Shown here in pieces: positions 26,701-35,383 of a DNA stretch of 64,000 nt. Origin of the DNA: LMUY01 sp965198565 (GTDB taxonomy: Bacteria; Pseudomonadota; Alphaproteobacteria; Acetobacterales; Acetobacteraceae). A program made the translations under genes and the position numbers. The stretch is from assembly GCA_965198565.1 (NCBI GenBank), contig OZ240665.1, forward strand, positions 248,001 to 312,000, written 5' to 3'. The notes below the pieces were generated by a model. That model did no database searches. It saw only the letters and a program-made list of their open reading frames with translations, and was not told the origin of the DNA. Numbering within the stretch: position 1 is the stretch's first letter; every line of letters begins with the position of its first letter.

Positions 26701-26894
26701 TCATGCTCGGGAGCGGCAGCGGGTCCGAACTGCGCCAGCCGCTCGGCATCGCCATCGTCGGCGGGTTGCTGGTGAGCCAGGTGCTGACGCTGTTCACCAC
26801 CCCGGTGATCTACCTGGCGTTCGACCAGCTTTCGCTGCGGCTGACCGGGCGCTTGCCGAATTTGGACGCCGGCGACGCGGCGCCTGCAGAGTAG
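23775..26894 (+). CDS. mdtB: RND multidrug efflux transporter, MdtB type
   Basis: Inner-membrane proton-driven exporter of 1039 residues with the twelve-helix, two-large-loop RND arrangement. The proton-relay helix 4 shows STGFVVDDAIVMIENI (Asp pair near 401-402). The N-terminus SRIFILRPVGTTLLMAAIL and the C-terminal VGGLLVSQVLTLFTTPVIYL are typical of the MdtB/MdtC pair, which act as a heteromultimer. Eight bases separate it from the next RND gene. Confidence 0.93.
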   Translation: MSPSRIFILRPVGTTLLMAAILLVGIIAYGFLPISALPEVDYPTIQVQTFYPGASPEVMTTAVTAPLERQFGEMPGLSQMSSASSGGASVITLQFALSLSLDVAEQEVQAAINAATNLLPSDLPAPPIYNKVNPADTPILTLALTSKTMPLTQVEDLADVRLAQKISQQPGVGLVSISGGNRPAVRIVLNPRALSAYGLAIDDIRTIIGTQNTDTPKGSFDGPSQSTTIDDNDQITSAAGYKNLIIAYKNGRPVRLGDVATIVDGAENNQLAAWANRTPAVILNIQRQPGSNVIAVVNDIKRLLPQIEASIPSAVTVAVLSDRTTTIRASVNDVEFELGLSVALVVLVIFLFLRNLPATLIPSLSVPLSLVGTLAVMYLLGFSLDNLSLMALTISTGFVVDDAIVMIENIARHVEDGESPLQAALEGSREIGFTIISLTVSLIAVLIPLLFMGDVVGRLFNEFAVTLSVTIVISAVVSLTLVPMMCALLVRHRPDAQRSRLDLIAERGFDRVVAGYGRWLNWVLDRQGLTLLVAALTLGMTVVLYIVIPKGFFPVQDTSAIQGISEAAQDTSFSAMVAHQQDLADAILADPAVESLSSFIGVDGTNTTLNNGRFLINLKPKDERDLSVTGVIRRLTEETASVVGIRLAMQPVQDLTIDSTVSSAEYHFFLENPDASQFATYVPKLVAELAQSPSFESVSSDLNTNGKAVDMVVDRGTAARFGITIATIDNALYDAFGQRIASTLYTQSNQYRVIIQADVIDSQSLEQALNGIYLTSATSTTGQVPLSAIVHLSTRNNSLQVQHLGQFPATSVSFNLANGTSLDTAVAEIERAEHEIGLPDSFTTAYQGSLAAFKASLSNELLLILAALVAVYVVLGVLYESFIHPLTILSTLPSAGVGALIALDLTGHDLDIIGIIGIILLIGIVKKNAIMMIDFALAAERTEGKPPREAIYQACLLRFRPILMTTMAALLGALPLMLGSGSGSELRQPLGIAIVGGLLVSQVLTLFTTPVIYLAFDQLSLRLTGRLPNLDAGDAAPAE

Positions 26895-26902
26895 CGACGG
26901 CC

Positions 26903-29900
26903 GTGAATATCTCCGCGCCCTTCATCACCCGGCCGATCGCCACCACGCTGCTGACGCTCGCCATTCTAGCTGCGGGCGCGCTGGCCTATTTCGAGCTGCC
27001 CGTGGCATCGCTGCCGCAGGTGGACTTCCCCACCATTTCCGTGCAGGCGCAGCTGCCGGGCGCCAACCCCGAAGTGGTGGCAACCAGCTTGGCCAGCCCG
27101 CTGGAGCGGCACTTGGGGCAGATCGCCGACGTCACTGAACTCACATCGCAAAGCCAGGTGGGGCAATCCCGCATCACGCTCCAGTTTGGGCTGGATCGCG
27201 ACATCAACGGCGCCGCGCGCGACGTGCAGGCGGCCATCAACGCTGCCCGGGCGGACTTGCCGTCGAACCTGCTGTCCAACCCGATCTACCGCAAGGTGAA
27301 CCCGGCGGACGCGCCCATCCTGATCGTGTCGCTCACCTCCGGCACGTTGACGCGCGGGCAAATCTACGACGCCGCCAGCACCGTGCTGCAGCAACAACTG
27401 TCGCAGTTGAGCGGCGTTGGCCAGGTGATCATCAGCGGCGCGGCCCTGCCCGCGGTTCGTGTTGAACTGCAGCCGCACGCGCTGTTCAAATACGGCATTG
27501 GGCTGGAGGATGTGCGCGCCTCTTTGGCAGCCGCCAATGCCAATGCTCCGAAGGGGATTGTGGAAGTCGGCAACCAGCGCTTCCAGATCTACACCAACGA
27601 CCAGGCCAGCCACGCTGCCGACTATCGCCCGCTGGTGATCGCCTACCGCAACGGCGCCGCGGTGCATCTGACCGATATCGCGAGCGTCGAGGATAGCGTG
27701 CAAGACTTGCGCAATCTCGGCCTCGCCAATGGCAAGCCGGCGGTGCTCGTGATCATCTTCAAGCAGCCCGGCGCCAACGTGATCCAGACAGTGGATGCGA
27801 TCAAAGCCGCGGTGCCGAAGCTGCAGGCGGCGTTGCCGCATGATATCGATATCACCTTTGCGTCCGACAGCACCGTGAGCATCCGTGCTTCCCTGGCCGA
27901 CACCGAGATCACGCTGCTCATCGCGGTCGCTCTGGTCACGCTGGTGGTATTCGTGTTTCTGCGCAATCTGCGGGCAACGCTGATCCCGCTCGTCGCCGTA
28001 CCGGTGTCCGTCATCGGCACGTTCGGCACGATGTATCTGGCCGGCTACAGCCTCGACAATCTGTCGCTCATGGCGCTGACGATCTCGACCGGCTTCGTCG
28101 TCGATGACGCCATCGTCGTGCTAGAGAACATCTCCCGCTACATCGAGGACGGTGTGCCGCGGGCGCAGGCGGCGCTGCGAGGGGCGAAGGAAGTCGGCTT
28201 CACCATCGTCTCGATCACGCTCTCGCTGATCGCGGTGTTCCTGCCGATTCTGCTGATGGGCGGCATCGTCGGGCGCTTGTTCCGCGAGTTCGCAGTCACG
28301 CTCTCGATGGCCATCCTGGTCTCGATGGTGATTTCGCTCACCACCACGCCGATGCTGTGCGCGCTATTCCTGAAGCCGAACCAGCCGCGTGCCGATTTCC
28401 TGAGCCAGCGGCGCAGCTTCGGCCAGCGCGCGCAGGAGTTCTACGGCCGCACCCTGGCCTGGACGCTCGACCATAGCGGCCTGGTGCTCTGCACGCTGCT
28501 TGCGACCATCGTGATGAATGTGGTGCTCATCGTCGTCATCCCGAAGGGCTTTTTCCCCACCCAGGACACGGGGCGGCTGATCGGCTCGCTGCAGGCCGAC
28601 CAGAGCATCTCGTTTCAGGCTATGAGCAAGAAGCTCACCGAGATGATGTCCATCCTGCAGCACGACCCGGCGGTGGCCAACGTCGTGGGCGCGACTGGGT
28701 CGGGCAGCGGCGGCGCGGCCTCGCAAACCAATACCGGCAACGTTTATGTCGCGTTGAAGCCGAAGGGCCAGCGCGGCAGCCTCGACGAGGTGACGACGCG
28801 GTTGCGGCGCGAGCTGTCGCATGTGCCGGGCGGCCGGCTGTTCCTGGTGCCCGCCCAGGACATCCGCGTCGGTGGCCGGCAGAGCAACGCAGCCTACCAA
28901 TACACCTTGCGCGGAGACAGCACGGCCGAAGTGTTCGAATGGACGCCCAAGCTGCTCGAGGCGCTGCAGCATGACCCGGCGTTGACGGACGTGAACTCGG
29001 ACCAGCAGCAAGCCGGCATCGAGAGCGAGATCACCATCGATCGAGCGACGGCATCGCGCCTGGGCCTGACGGTCAGCCAGATCGACAACACGCTGTATGA
29101 CGCGTTCGGCCAACGCTCGGTGTCGACCATCTTCAATGCGCTGAACCAATACCACGTCGTCATGGAGGTGGCGCCGCAATACTGGGAGTCGCCTTCCATC
29201 CTCAGCCAGATTTGGATCAGCACATCCGGCGGCACACCGAGCGGCAGCGCAACGTCGAACCTGCCTGCCGGCACCGTCACGGCGAGCGCGACGACCACGG
29301 CGTCGGCCAGCGCGACCTCGAGTGCCAACGGGTTCAACAACTCGGCGCGCAACGCGGCGCAGAACGCTCTGGCGGTGAGCGGCAGCAGCAGTGCCTCCGC
29401 AGGAGCCGCGGTGAGCACGGGGCAGGAAACCATGATCCCGCTCTCCGCCGTCACCGAATTCAGCCCGGGCAAAACGGCGCTGTCAGTCAACCACCAAAGC
29501 CAGTTCGTGGCTTCGACCATTTCGTTCAATTTGGCGCCGGGCCGCTCCCTGTCCGACGCCCAGGCAGCCGTCGACCGGGCGATTGCCGCCATTCATATGC
29601 CGGCCGACATCATCGGCGGGTTTGCCGGAACGGCGCAGGTTTTCCAGCAGTCGCTGAACACCGAAGGGGTGCTGATCTTTGCAGCGCTGCTCGCCGTCTA
29701 CATCGTGCTGGGCGTGCTGTATGAAAGCTTCATCCATCCCGTGACGATTCTTTCCACGCTGCCCTCGGCCGGCATTGGCGCCGTGTTGGCACTGATCATC
29801 TGCCACACCGAGTTTTCGCTTATCGCGGTGATCGGCGTTATCCTGCTGATCGGCATCGTAAAGAAGAACGCCATCCTGATGATCGACTTCGCACTTCATG

Positions 29901-30187
29901 CGGAACGGGCCGAAGGCCTCTCGGGGCGGGAGGCGATCTTCCAGGCGTGCTTGATGCGGTTCCGCCCGATCATGATGACCACGGCCGCCGCCTTGCTTGG
30001 CGCGCTGCCGCTGGCTCTGGCCTATGGCAACGGCGCTGAACTGCGCCGTCCGCTGGGCATTTCCATCGTCGGCGGCCTGATCGTGAGCCAGGTGCTGACG
30101 CTCTATACGACCCCGACCGTCTACCTCCTGCTCGACCGATTGCGCCTGCGCCGCGGCTCGGCGCCTGCCTTGGGCGCTGCCGAATGA
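26903..30187 (+). CDS. mdtC: RND multidrug efflux transporter, MdtC type, with Ser/Ala-rich insertion
   Basis: Second RND subunit, 1094 residues from a GTG. It has the Asp pair in helix 4 (STGFVVDDAIVVLENI, near 400) and GIVKKNAILMIDFAL in helix 10. It is about 65 residues longer than usual. The excess is a Gly/Ser/Thr/Ala/Asn-rich stretch at about 771-842 (for example TVTASATTTASASATSSANG), placed in the docking-domain part of the second periplasmic loop. The stop overlaps the OMF start (ATGA). Confidence 0.92.
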   Translation: MNISAPFITRPIATTLLTLAILAAGALAYFELPVASLPQVDFPTISVQAQLPGANPEVVATSLASPLERHLGQIADVTELTSQSQVGQSRITLQFGLDRDINGAARDVQAAINAARADLPSNLLSNPIYRKVNPADAPILIVSLTSGTLTRGQIYDAASTVLQQQLSQLSGVGQVIISGAALPAVRVELQPHALFKYGIGLEDVRASLAAANANAPKGIVEVGNQRFQIYTNDQASHAADYRPLVIAYRNGAAVHLTDIASVEDSVQDLRNLGLANGKPAVLVIIFKQPGANVIQTVDAIKAAVPKLQAALPHDIDITFASDSTVSIRASLADTEITLLIAVALVTLVVFVFLRNLRATLIPLVAVPVSVIGTFGTMYLAGYSLDNLSLMALTISTGFVVDDAIVVLENISRYIEDGVPRAQAALRGAKEVGFTIVSITLSLIAVFLPILLMGGIVGRLFREFAVTLSMAILVSMVISLTTTPMLCALFLKPNQPRADFLSQRRSFGQRAQEFYGRTLAWTLDHSGLVLCTLLATIVMNVVLIVVIPKGFFPTQDTGRLIGSLQADQSISFQAMSKKLTEMMSILQHDPAVANVVGATGSGSGGAASQTNTGNVYVALKPKGQRGSLDEVTTRLRRELSHVPGGRLFLVPAQDIRVGGRQSNAAYQYTLRGDSTAEVFEWTPKLLEALQHDPALTDVNSDQQQAGIESEITIDRATASRLGLTVSQIDNTLYDAFGQRSVSTIFNALNQYHVVMEVAPQYWESPSILSQIWISTSGGTPSGSATSNLPAGTVTASATTTASASATSSANGFNNSARNAAQNALAVSGSSSASAGAAVSTGQETMIPLSAVTEFSPGKTALSVNHQSQFVASTISFNLAPGRSLSDAQAAVDRAIAAIHMPADIIGGFAGTAQVFQQSLNTEGVLIFAALLAVYIVLGVLYESFIHPVTILSTLPSAGIGAVLALIICHTEFSLIAVIGVILLIGIVKKNAILMIDFALHAERAEGLSGREAIFQACLMRFRPIMMTTAAALLGALPLALAYGNGAELRRPLGISIVGGLIVSQVLTLYTTPTVYLLLDRLRLRRGSAPALGAAE

Positions 30188-31698
30188 GCTTTGCGCGTTT
30201 CGGTTGGGCCGTGCTTTGCTTCCCCCTCGCAGCCTGCATGGTCGGCCCGGATTATCACCGGCCTGCCTCGGTCGGCTCACTGGCGCCGTTCAAGGAAGCG
30301 CCGCCGGGTTGGACGACGGCGCAACCGGCGGACGCATCGCCCAAAGGCGAATGGTGGAAGGTCTATCATGACCCGCTGCTCGACCGCTTGGAGCGCACGA
30401 TCGTCCTCTCGAACCAGACCGTGAAGGAATACGAGGCGCAGTATCGCGAGGCGCAGGCCACTGTGGACGTCGCGCGCTCGGCCTTGTTCCCGACGCTTGG
30501 GCTGACCGCCAGCGCAACGAGGTCGCAATTCGGCGGCGGCGCGTCCGCAGCGGGCGGTGTCGCCACCACGGCGGGAACGACGGTGGTCGCAAGCGGGGGC
30601 AGCGCCGGGCGCGGCGGCGGAGCTGCCAATCTGTACACCCTGGAGGGCTCGGCCAGTTGGGACTTGGATGTGTGGGGTCGCATCCGCCGCCAAATCGAGA
30701 GCGACGTGGCGGCGGCGCAAGTGAGTGCCGCGGACTTGGACAATGCCGCGCTGTCGGCGCAAGCGTCGCTGGCGACCGACTACTTCGAACTGCGCAATCA
30801 GGATGCCTTGCTGCAACTGTATCGGGATACGGTGAAGGCGTATGCCGACGCGCTGCGCATCACCCGCAACCAGTACAACGCCGGCACCACGCCGCTGGGC
30901 AACGTCGCCGCTGCAGAAACGCAACTCGATACGGTACAAGCCGAGCTGATAAACGTCGGTGTGCTCCGCGCCCAGTATGAACATGCGATTGCCGTGCTCA
31001 CGGGGGTGTCGCCCTCCGAGCTGTCGATCGCGGAGGGAACGCTCACGCCAGATGTGCCGATTGCGCCTGCCGTGCTGCCGTCGACGTTGCTCGAGCGGCG
31101 CCCGGACATTGCGGCGGCGGAGCGCGCCATGCAGGAAGAAAATGCGCTCATCGGCGTGCAGATCGCCGCCTACTACCCCGATATCAGCCTCTCTGCGCTC
31201 TACGGCTATTCCGGCAACCCGATCGGCTCGCTGATCCAGGCGGCCAATCGCGTTTGGTCGATCGGCGCTTCGGCCACCGAGACGCTGTTCGAGGGCGGCC
31301 TGCGCAATGCCGATGTCGCCGTTGCCCGGGCCGCGTACGACCTGCAAGTCGCGACCTACCGCCAGACGGTGCTCACCGCGTTTCAGCAGGTGGAAGACGA
31401 GCTTGTCGCACTGCGTATACTGGAGCAGCAGGCAGCCGCGGAAGCCACCGCGGTGAAGGCGGCGCAGCTTTCGGTCAAGCTGGCGCTCAATCAGTACCTT
31501 GCCGGAACGGTGGCCTACACGACTGTCGTGACCGAGCAAGAGGCGCTGCTCATCAACCAGCAGACGGCGCTCTCGGTGCAGGAGGAGCGGCTGGTGGCGA
31601 GTGTCGCCTTGGTGCAGGCACTCGGCGGCGGCTTCACCACGGCGGATGTGCCGTCGCGCGACGACCTGCAAAAGGGCTTGCCGTTCCTGAAATACTGA
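30184..31698 (+). CDS. Outer-membrane efflux lipoprotein, NodT/OprM type
   Basis: Trimeric TolC-like outer membrane channel for the RND pump, 504 residues. The N-terminal signal ends near LAACMVGPDYHRP, a classical lipobox Cys followed by the family VGPDYxxP motif. The two OEP repeats include ASWDLDVWGRIRRQIES and LLERRPDIAAAERAM. It completes the mdtA-mdtB-mdtC-OMF operon, so the full tripartite pump is encoded here. Confidence 0.93.
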   Translation: MSFARFGWAVLCFPLAACMVGPDYHRPASVGSLAPFKEAPPGWTTAQPADASPKGEWWKVYHDPLLDRLERTIVLSNQTVKEYEAQYREAQATVDVARSALFPTLGLTASATRSQFGGGASAAGGVATTAGTTVVASGGSAGRGGGAANLYTLEGSASWDLDVWGRIRRQIESDVAAAQVSAADLDNAALSAQASLATDYFELRNQDALLQLYRDTVKAYADALRITRNQYNAGTTPLGNVAAAETQLDTVQAELINVGVLRAQYEHAIAVLTGVSPSELSIAEGTLTPDVPIAPAVLPSTLLERRPDIAAAERAMQEENALIGVQIAAYYPDISLSALYGYSGNPIGSLIQAANRVWSIGASATETLFEGGLRNADVAVARAAYDLQVATYRQTVLTAFQQVEDELVALRILEQQAAAEATAVKAAQLSVKLALNQYLAGTVAYTTVVTEQEALLINQQTALSVQEERLVASVALVQALGGGFTTADVPSRDDLQKGLPFLKY

Positions 31699-31753
31699 GC
31701 CCGCCTGGCGACAAACAGTGGCAACCCGCCAGGGCGTTCCAGTAAGAAGCCGC

Positions 31754-33055
31754 ATGGCCGCACCGTTCGTCACCTCGCGCAACCGGTTGCTCTCGCTGTT
31801 CCAATCGGCGGCGCATGAGTTTGCCCGTCAGCGCCCTGTGCCTGGCGTGCAGACGGCGGAGCACCCGATGGCACGGTCGGCGGCGCATGTCGCGGCGCTG
31901 CGGGCCGACCCGCGCCGGGCCTACTCCCCTCCCCTGGCCCTGCCCCCGATATCGCTGACCTGCTCGGGGTTGGGGCTCGAGTTGCTCGAGGCCATTGCCA
32001 CGGGAGATGCCGACCGCCAGCAGTTGCTGCACAACCGGATCGGCTTCTCGCAATGCGATCCGCTGTGGACGGAAACCCTCGTGGCATACGCGAAAACCTT
32101 CGGCTTGGACGGCAAGCCACGCCCGATCCCCTATGTGCGCTATGACGCTATGACCGATTTCACCATCACGGCACCGAGCCCGGCGATGCGCATTGGCTTG
32201 CTGTCGGACTGGGGCACGGGGACGGACGAGGCACGCCGGGTCGGCGGGTTGCTCGCCGCGCAGCAGCCGGATGTGGTGATCCATTTGGGAGACATCTACT
32301 TTTCCGGCACGCCCAGCGAGTGCCAAGCGCACTTCCTGGCGCCGTTGCGCGAAGCCCTGCCGACACAACGCTTGTTCACGCTCTGCGGCAACCACGATGT
32401 CTATAGCGGCGGCGGCGGTTACTACGCGCTGCTGCGGCAATTGGGGCAGCCTGCAAGCTACTTCTGTCTGCGCAGTCCGGACCAGTCGTGGCAGATCCTC
32501 GCCGGCGACACGGGGCTGAACGATCGGAACCCGTTCGACGTCGAGGCCAACCTCACCTATTTCGACCCGGCGGAACAGGCTTGGCACCTGGACAAGCTGG
32601 CTGGTTTTCCTGGGCAGACGCTGTTTCTGACGCATCATCAACTGTTCTCGGCGTTCGCGCAGATCGGCCCGCTGGTGCAGCACAGCCCGGTGAACCCAAA
32701 GCTCCTGGCGAGCTACCAACGCTTCTCGCAAGCTGGCAGCATCGCCGCCTGGTTCTGGGGCCACGAGCATTCGCTGCGATTGTATCAACCGTATCGCGGC
32801 CTTTCGCGCGCCCGCAACATCGGTTACGGCGCCATTCCGGTGGAGGCCGTGCCCAATGCGGACACCGCGCTGGCCGGCCTGATCGATCCACCTCGGGTGC
32901 TCGGCGGGATCGAACTGGACGTGGTCGAAGGCGCCTACACGCACGGTTTCGCGCTGCTTGATGTGGCGCCGGGTCGACTCGAGGCGTCGTATTGGGCCAT
33001 CACCCGGCCCGAGGGGCCGATCTTTCGCGAAGAGCTGGCATCCGCGCTGGTCTGA
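31754..33055 (+). CDS. Metallophosphoesterase, calcineurin-like
   Basis: A 433-residue protein with a calcineurin-type dinuclear metal fold between about residues 135 and 400. The ligand motifs are IGLLSDWG, HLGDIYFSG, CGNHDVYSGGGGYY, LTHHQLFSAF and WGHEHSLRLY. The N-terminal 130 residues are not recognised. There is no signal peptide. It starts 55 bases after the efflux operon and may be read through from it. The substrate is unknown. ATG 31754 is preferred over GTG 31718, though neither has a strong ribosome binding site. Confidence 0.8.
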   Translation: MAAPFVTSRNRLLSLFQSAAHEFARQRPVPGVQTAEHPMARSAAHVAALRADPRRAYSPPLALPPISLTCSGLGLELLEAIATGDADRQQLLHNRIGFSQCDPLWTETLVAYAKTFGLDGKPRPIPYVRYDAMTDFTITAPSPAMRIGLLSDWGTGTDEARRVGGLLAAQQPDVVIHLGDIYFSGTPSECQAHFLAPLREALPTQRLFTLCGNHDVYSGGGGYYALLRQLGQPASYFCLRSPDQSWQILAGDTGLNDRNPFDVEANLTYFDPAEQAWHLDKLAGFPGQTLFLTHHQLFSAFAQIGPLVQHSPVNPKLLASYQRFSQAGSIAAWFWGHEHSLRLYQPYRGLSRARNIGYGAIPVEAVPNADTALAGLIDPPRVLGGIELDVVEGAYTHGFALLDVAPGRLEASYWAITRPEGPIFREELASALV

Positions 33056-33084
33056 ACGGCTGACGCGCGGCAGCGGCCTTGCCG

Positions 33085-33117
33085 CCGTCACCCGGGCGTC
33101 ATCAGAACGTCACCAAA
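33085..33117 (+). promoter_or_regulatory. PHO-box-like array of three 11-bp repeats
   Basis: Heptamers CCGTCAC (33085), GCGTCAT (33096) and ACGTCAC (33107) are spaced exactly 11 bases apart and share the core CGTCA[C/T]. PhoB binds tandem 11-bp repeats of CTGTCAT-N4. The array lies 109 bases upstream of a secreted phosphoesterase gene, the type of gene PhoB controls. The match is good in spacing but C replaces T at position 2. Confidence 0.55.
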
Positions 33118-33225
33118 CTATGCCTGGCTCGGTTAACTGGAAGTTAATAGACAGACGCCCGGCACTGCCATTCACACCGGCAGGCGAACCATGACGTTCC
33201 GGATGACGCAAAGGCAGACAAACGA

Positions 33226-35298
33226 ATGACAAAACGGCAATTTTACCAGCAAACATGCGCGCTATTGACCAGCGTTGCTTTGCTGCAGCCATTCAGCCTT
33301 CTCGCGCAGGAAGTTCCTGGCGATGTTGTGGTTGGCCCCACCAGCAGCGCGATGGTCGCCCACTACACCAGCGACGTGACGAAAGAGCCGAAACTCACCA
33401 CGGCGCAGAAAGTGGCGCTGCTGCAGAAGCAGGTGAAGTACGTCTTCGTGCTGTTCCAGGAGAACCGCTCGTTCGACTTCTACTTCGGCACGTTCCCCGG
33501 CGCCAACGGGCTGTTCAGCCAGCCGGCGTCGCAGACTCCGGGCTTCACCCAGAAGATCCTCGACACCTCGGGCAACATCGCGACCGTCTCGCCGTTCCTG
33601 ATCCCGCAGACGGTGACGGCGCCCAACGTGGCGACCGGCAGCGGCACGGTCACCGTGCCGATCTATCCGGCCGACACAAACTCGGTCGACCACTCGCATA
33701 GCGGCGTCCTCACCAGCTCGGACTTCGTGAACGGCGTGTCGCAGAACGATCGCTTCGCGCTCGACCAGGAAGGCCTCACCACCAATGCCGCGGGCGTGGT
33801 GATCGCCAAGTCGACACTGGCGCCGCCGACCACGCCGGCCACGCTGGCGCAGCATCAGTCGGGCGAACTCGTGATGGGCCATGTCGATTGCGACACGGCG
33901 CCGTTCCTGTGGCAGCTCGCCGACCGCTTCACGCTGTTCGACAACTTTCACATGACGGTCACTGGACCGTCCACGCCGAACGCGCTCGCCATGATCGCCG
34001 GCCAGTCGGGCCTCACGCAGTGGGCGCTGCATCCGGCGGAAGCCAGCAGCAACACGGCGAGCCCAACCGTGTCGAAGACCGGTGGCGTGCCCATCGTCGG
34101 AGACCCAGGCCCGTTCCCCGGCTCCAATCTCGACACCTCCCCGGTGAAGCCGCCTTACAACCCGGGAGACGAAAATCCCAATACGCCGACGCTTAATCAA
34201 ACCTATGCCAGCCTGCCGCTCTCCTTCATGGGCAAGACCATCCAGACGACGACCGCCTACGACCAGAACCCGGCGCTCGACCTGCTCGACGTGCAGAAGG
34301 ACATCAAGACCATCGCCGGCGACGGCAACCCGCCCACCAACTGGGCCTGGTTCCAGGAAGGCTACGACGCGGAGCCAACCGACTCGACGGCGCTGCCGCT
34401 GCATAGCTCCTATGTGCTGCACCACAACGCCCCGCAGTATTTCGGCTACGTCGGCGACAACCCGGCCGTCGCCAGCAACCACCTGTTCGGCCTGAACGAC
34501 TTTTTCTTGTCGATGAAGAACGGCAACATCGGCAGCAACGGCGGCGTGTTCTACGTCCGCGGCGGCTACGACAACAACGACGGCCTGCTGCCGCTCGATC
34601 CGAACCCCAAGGTCCAAGCCGCCTATCCTGGCAGCGACGACCATCCTGGCTACTCGGACGCGCAAATCTCCGAGCAGCTCATCGCCGACGAAGTGAACGC
34701 CATTGCACAGAGCCCATACTGGAGCCAAAGCGCGATCATCGTCACCTACGACGAAACCGACGGCCTGTATGACCACGCCGCCGTCACGTCGCGCGTGAAC
34801 GACCCCGAGGGCAACCCGATCGAGCCGTCCTCGCGCATCCCGGCGATCGTGATCTCGCCGTTCTCCAAGGTGCATGCGATCGTCAAACAGAACGCGGAGC
34901 ACAGCTCCATCATCAAGTTCATCGACGCGCTGTTCAACCTGACGCCCCTGGCCAGTCTGCCAGACGAGCAGAAGGGCCTGTCCCTGGGCAAGTCCCAGCT
35001 TGGCCAGAACTACGTCGGCCCAGCCGATGCCGGCGTACCCAACATCAGCGACATGCTGGCCGCGTTCGACAACCTCCGCCTGCTCGGCTACAGCGCGCCG
35101 CTGCCGGCCGAATATGCCGAGATCGAGCCGGGTGTGAAGCCGACGCTGCCGCACTACCCGGCCGGCGGCTGCTACACGCTCAACATCGTGCCGACCGACT
35201 ACCAAAACGGCAAGCTGATCGACCCGGCGCCGGCCGACTTCAACCCGCGTCCGACGCTGACCCCCGGGATCCCGACCTCGGGCACCTGGACGCCGTAA
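33226..35298 (+). CDS. Secreted phospholipase C / acid phosphatase-type phosphoesterase
   Basis: Phosphoesterase-family (PF04185-like) enzyme of 690 residues, which hydrolyses phospholipids or phosphomonoesters outside the cytoplasm. A signal peptide covers about residues 1-28 (CALLTSVALLQPFSLLAQ). Metal and active-site motifs are FVLFQENRSFDFYFGTFPG (Glu-Asn), MTVTGPSTPNAL (Ser/Thr region) and VTYDETDGLYDH. The C-terminal PGIPTSGTWTP is low-complexity. Phosphate scavenging is likely given the PHO-box-like array upstream. A strong terminator follows. Confidence 0.85.
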   Translation: MTKRQFYQQTCALLTSVALLQPFSLLAQEVPGDVVVGPTSSAMVAHYTSDVTKEPKLTTAQKVALLQKQVKYVFVLFQENRSFDFYFGTFPGANGLFSQPASQTPGFTQKILDTSGNIATVSPFLIPQTVTAPNVATGSGTVTVPIYPADTNSVDHSHSGVLTSSDFVNGVSQNDRFALDQEGLTTNAAGVVIAKSTLAPPTTPATLAQHQSGELVMGHVDCDTAPFLWQLADRFTLFDNFHMTVTGPSTPNALAMIAGQSGLTQWALHPAEASSNTASPTVSKTGGVPIVGDPGPFPGSNLDTSPVKPPYNPGDENPNTPTLNQTYASLPLSFMGKTIQTTTAYDQNPALDLLDVQKDIKTIAGDGNPPTNWAWFQEGYDAEPTDSTALPLHSSYVLHHNAPQYFGYVGDNPAVASNHLFGLNDFFLSMKNGNIGSNGGVFYVRGGYDNNDGLLPLDPNPKVQAAYPGSDDHPGYSDAQISEQLIADEVNAIAQSPYWSQSAIIVTYDETDGLYDHAAVTSRVNDPEGNPIEPSSRIPAIVISPFSKVHAIVKQNAEHSSIIKFIDALFNLTPLASLPDEQKGLSLGKSQLGQNYVGPADAGVPNISDMLAAFDNLRLLGYSAPLPAEYAEIEPGVKPTLPHYPAGGCYTLNIVPTDYQNGKLIDPAPADFNPRPTLTPGIPTSGTWTP

Positions 35299-35331
35299 TA
35301 CCGCCTACTCTGCTGACTGCTTGCGACAAGG

Positions 35332-35362
35332 GGGAGCCGGGCATTCGTCCGGCTCCCTTTCT
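35332..35362 (+). terminator. Rho-independent terminator after the phosphoesterase gene
   Basis: Perfect arms GGGAGCCGG (35332-35340) and CCGGCTCCC (35349-35357) with an 8-base loop, followed by TTTCT. It separates this transcript from the next gene, which starts 27 bases downstream. Confidence 0.85.
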
Positions 35363-35383
35363 CTATTGAGGACCGCTGCCATA

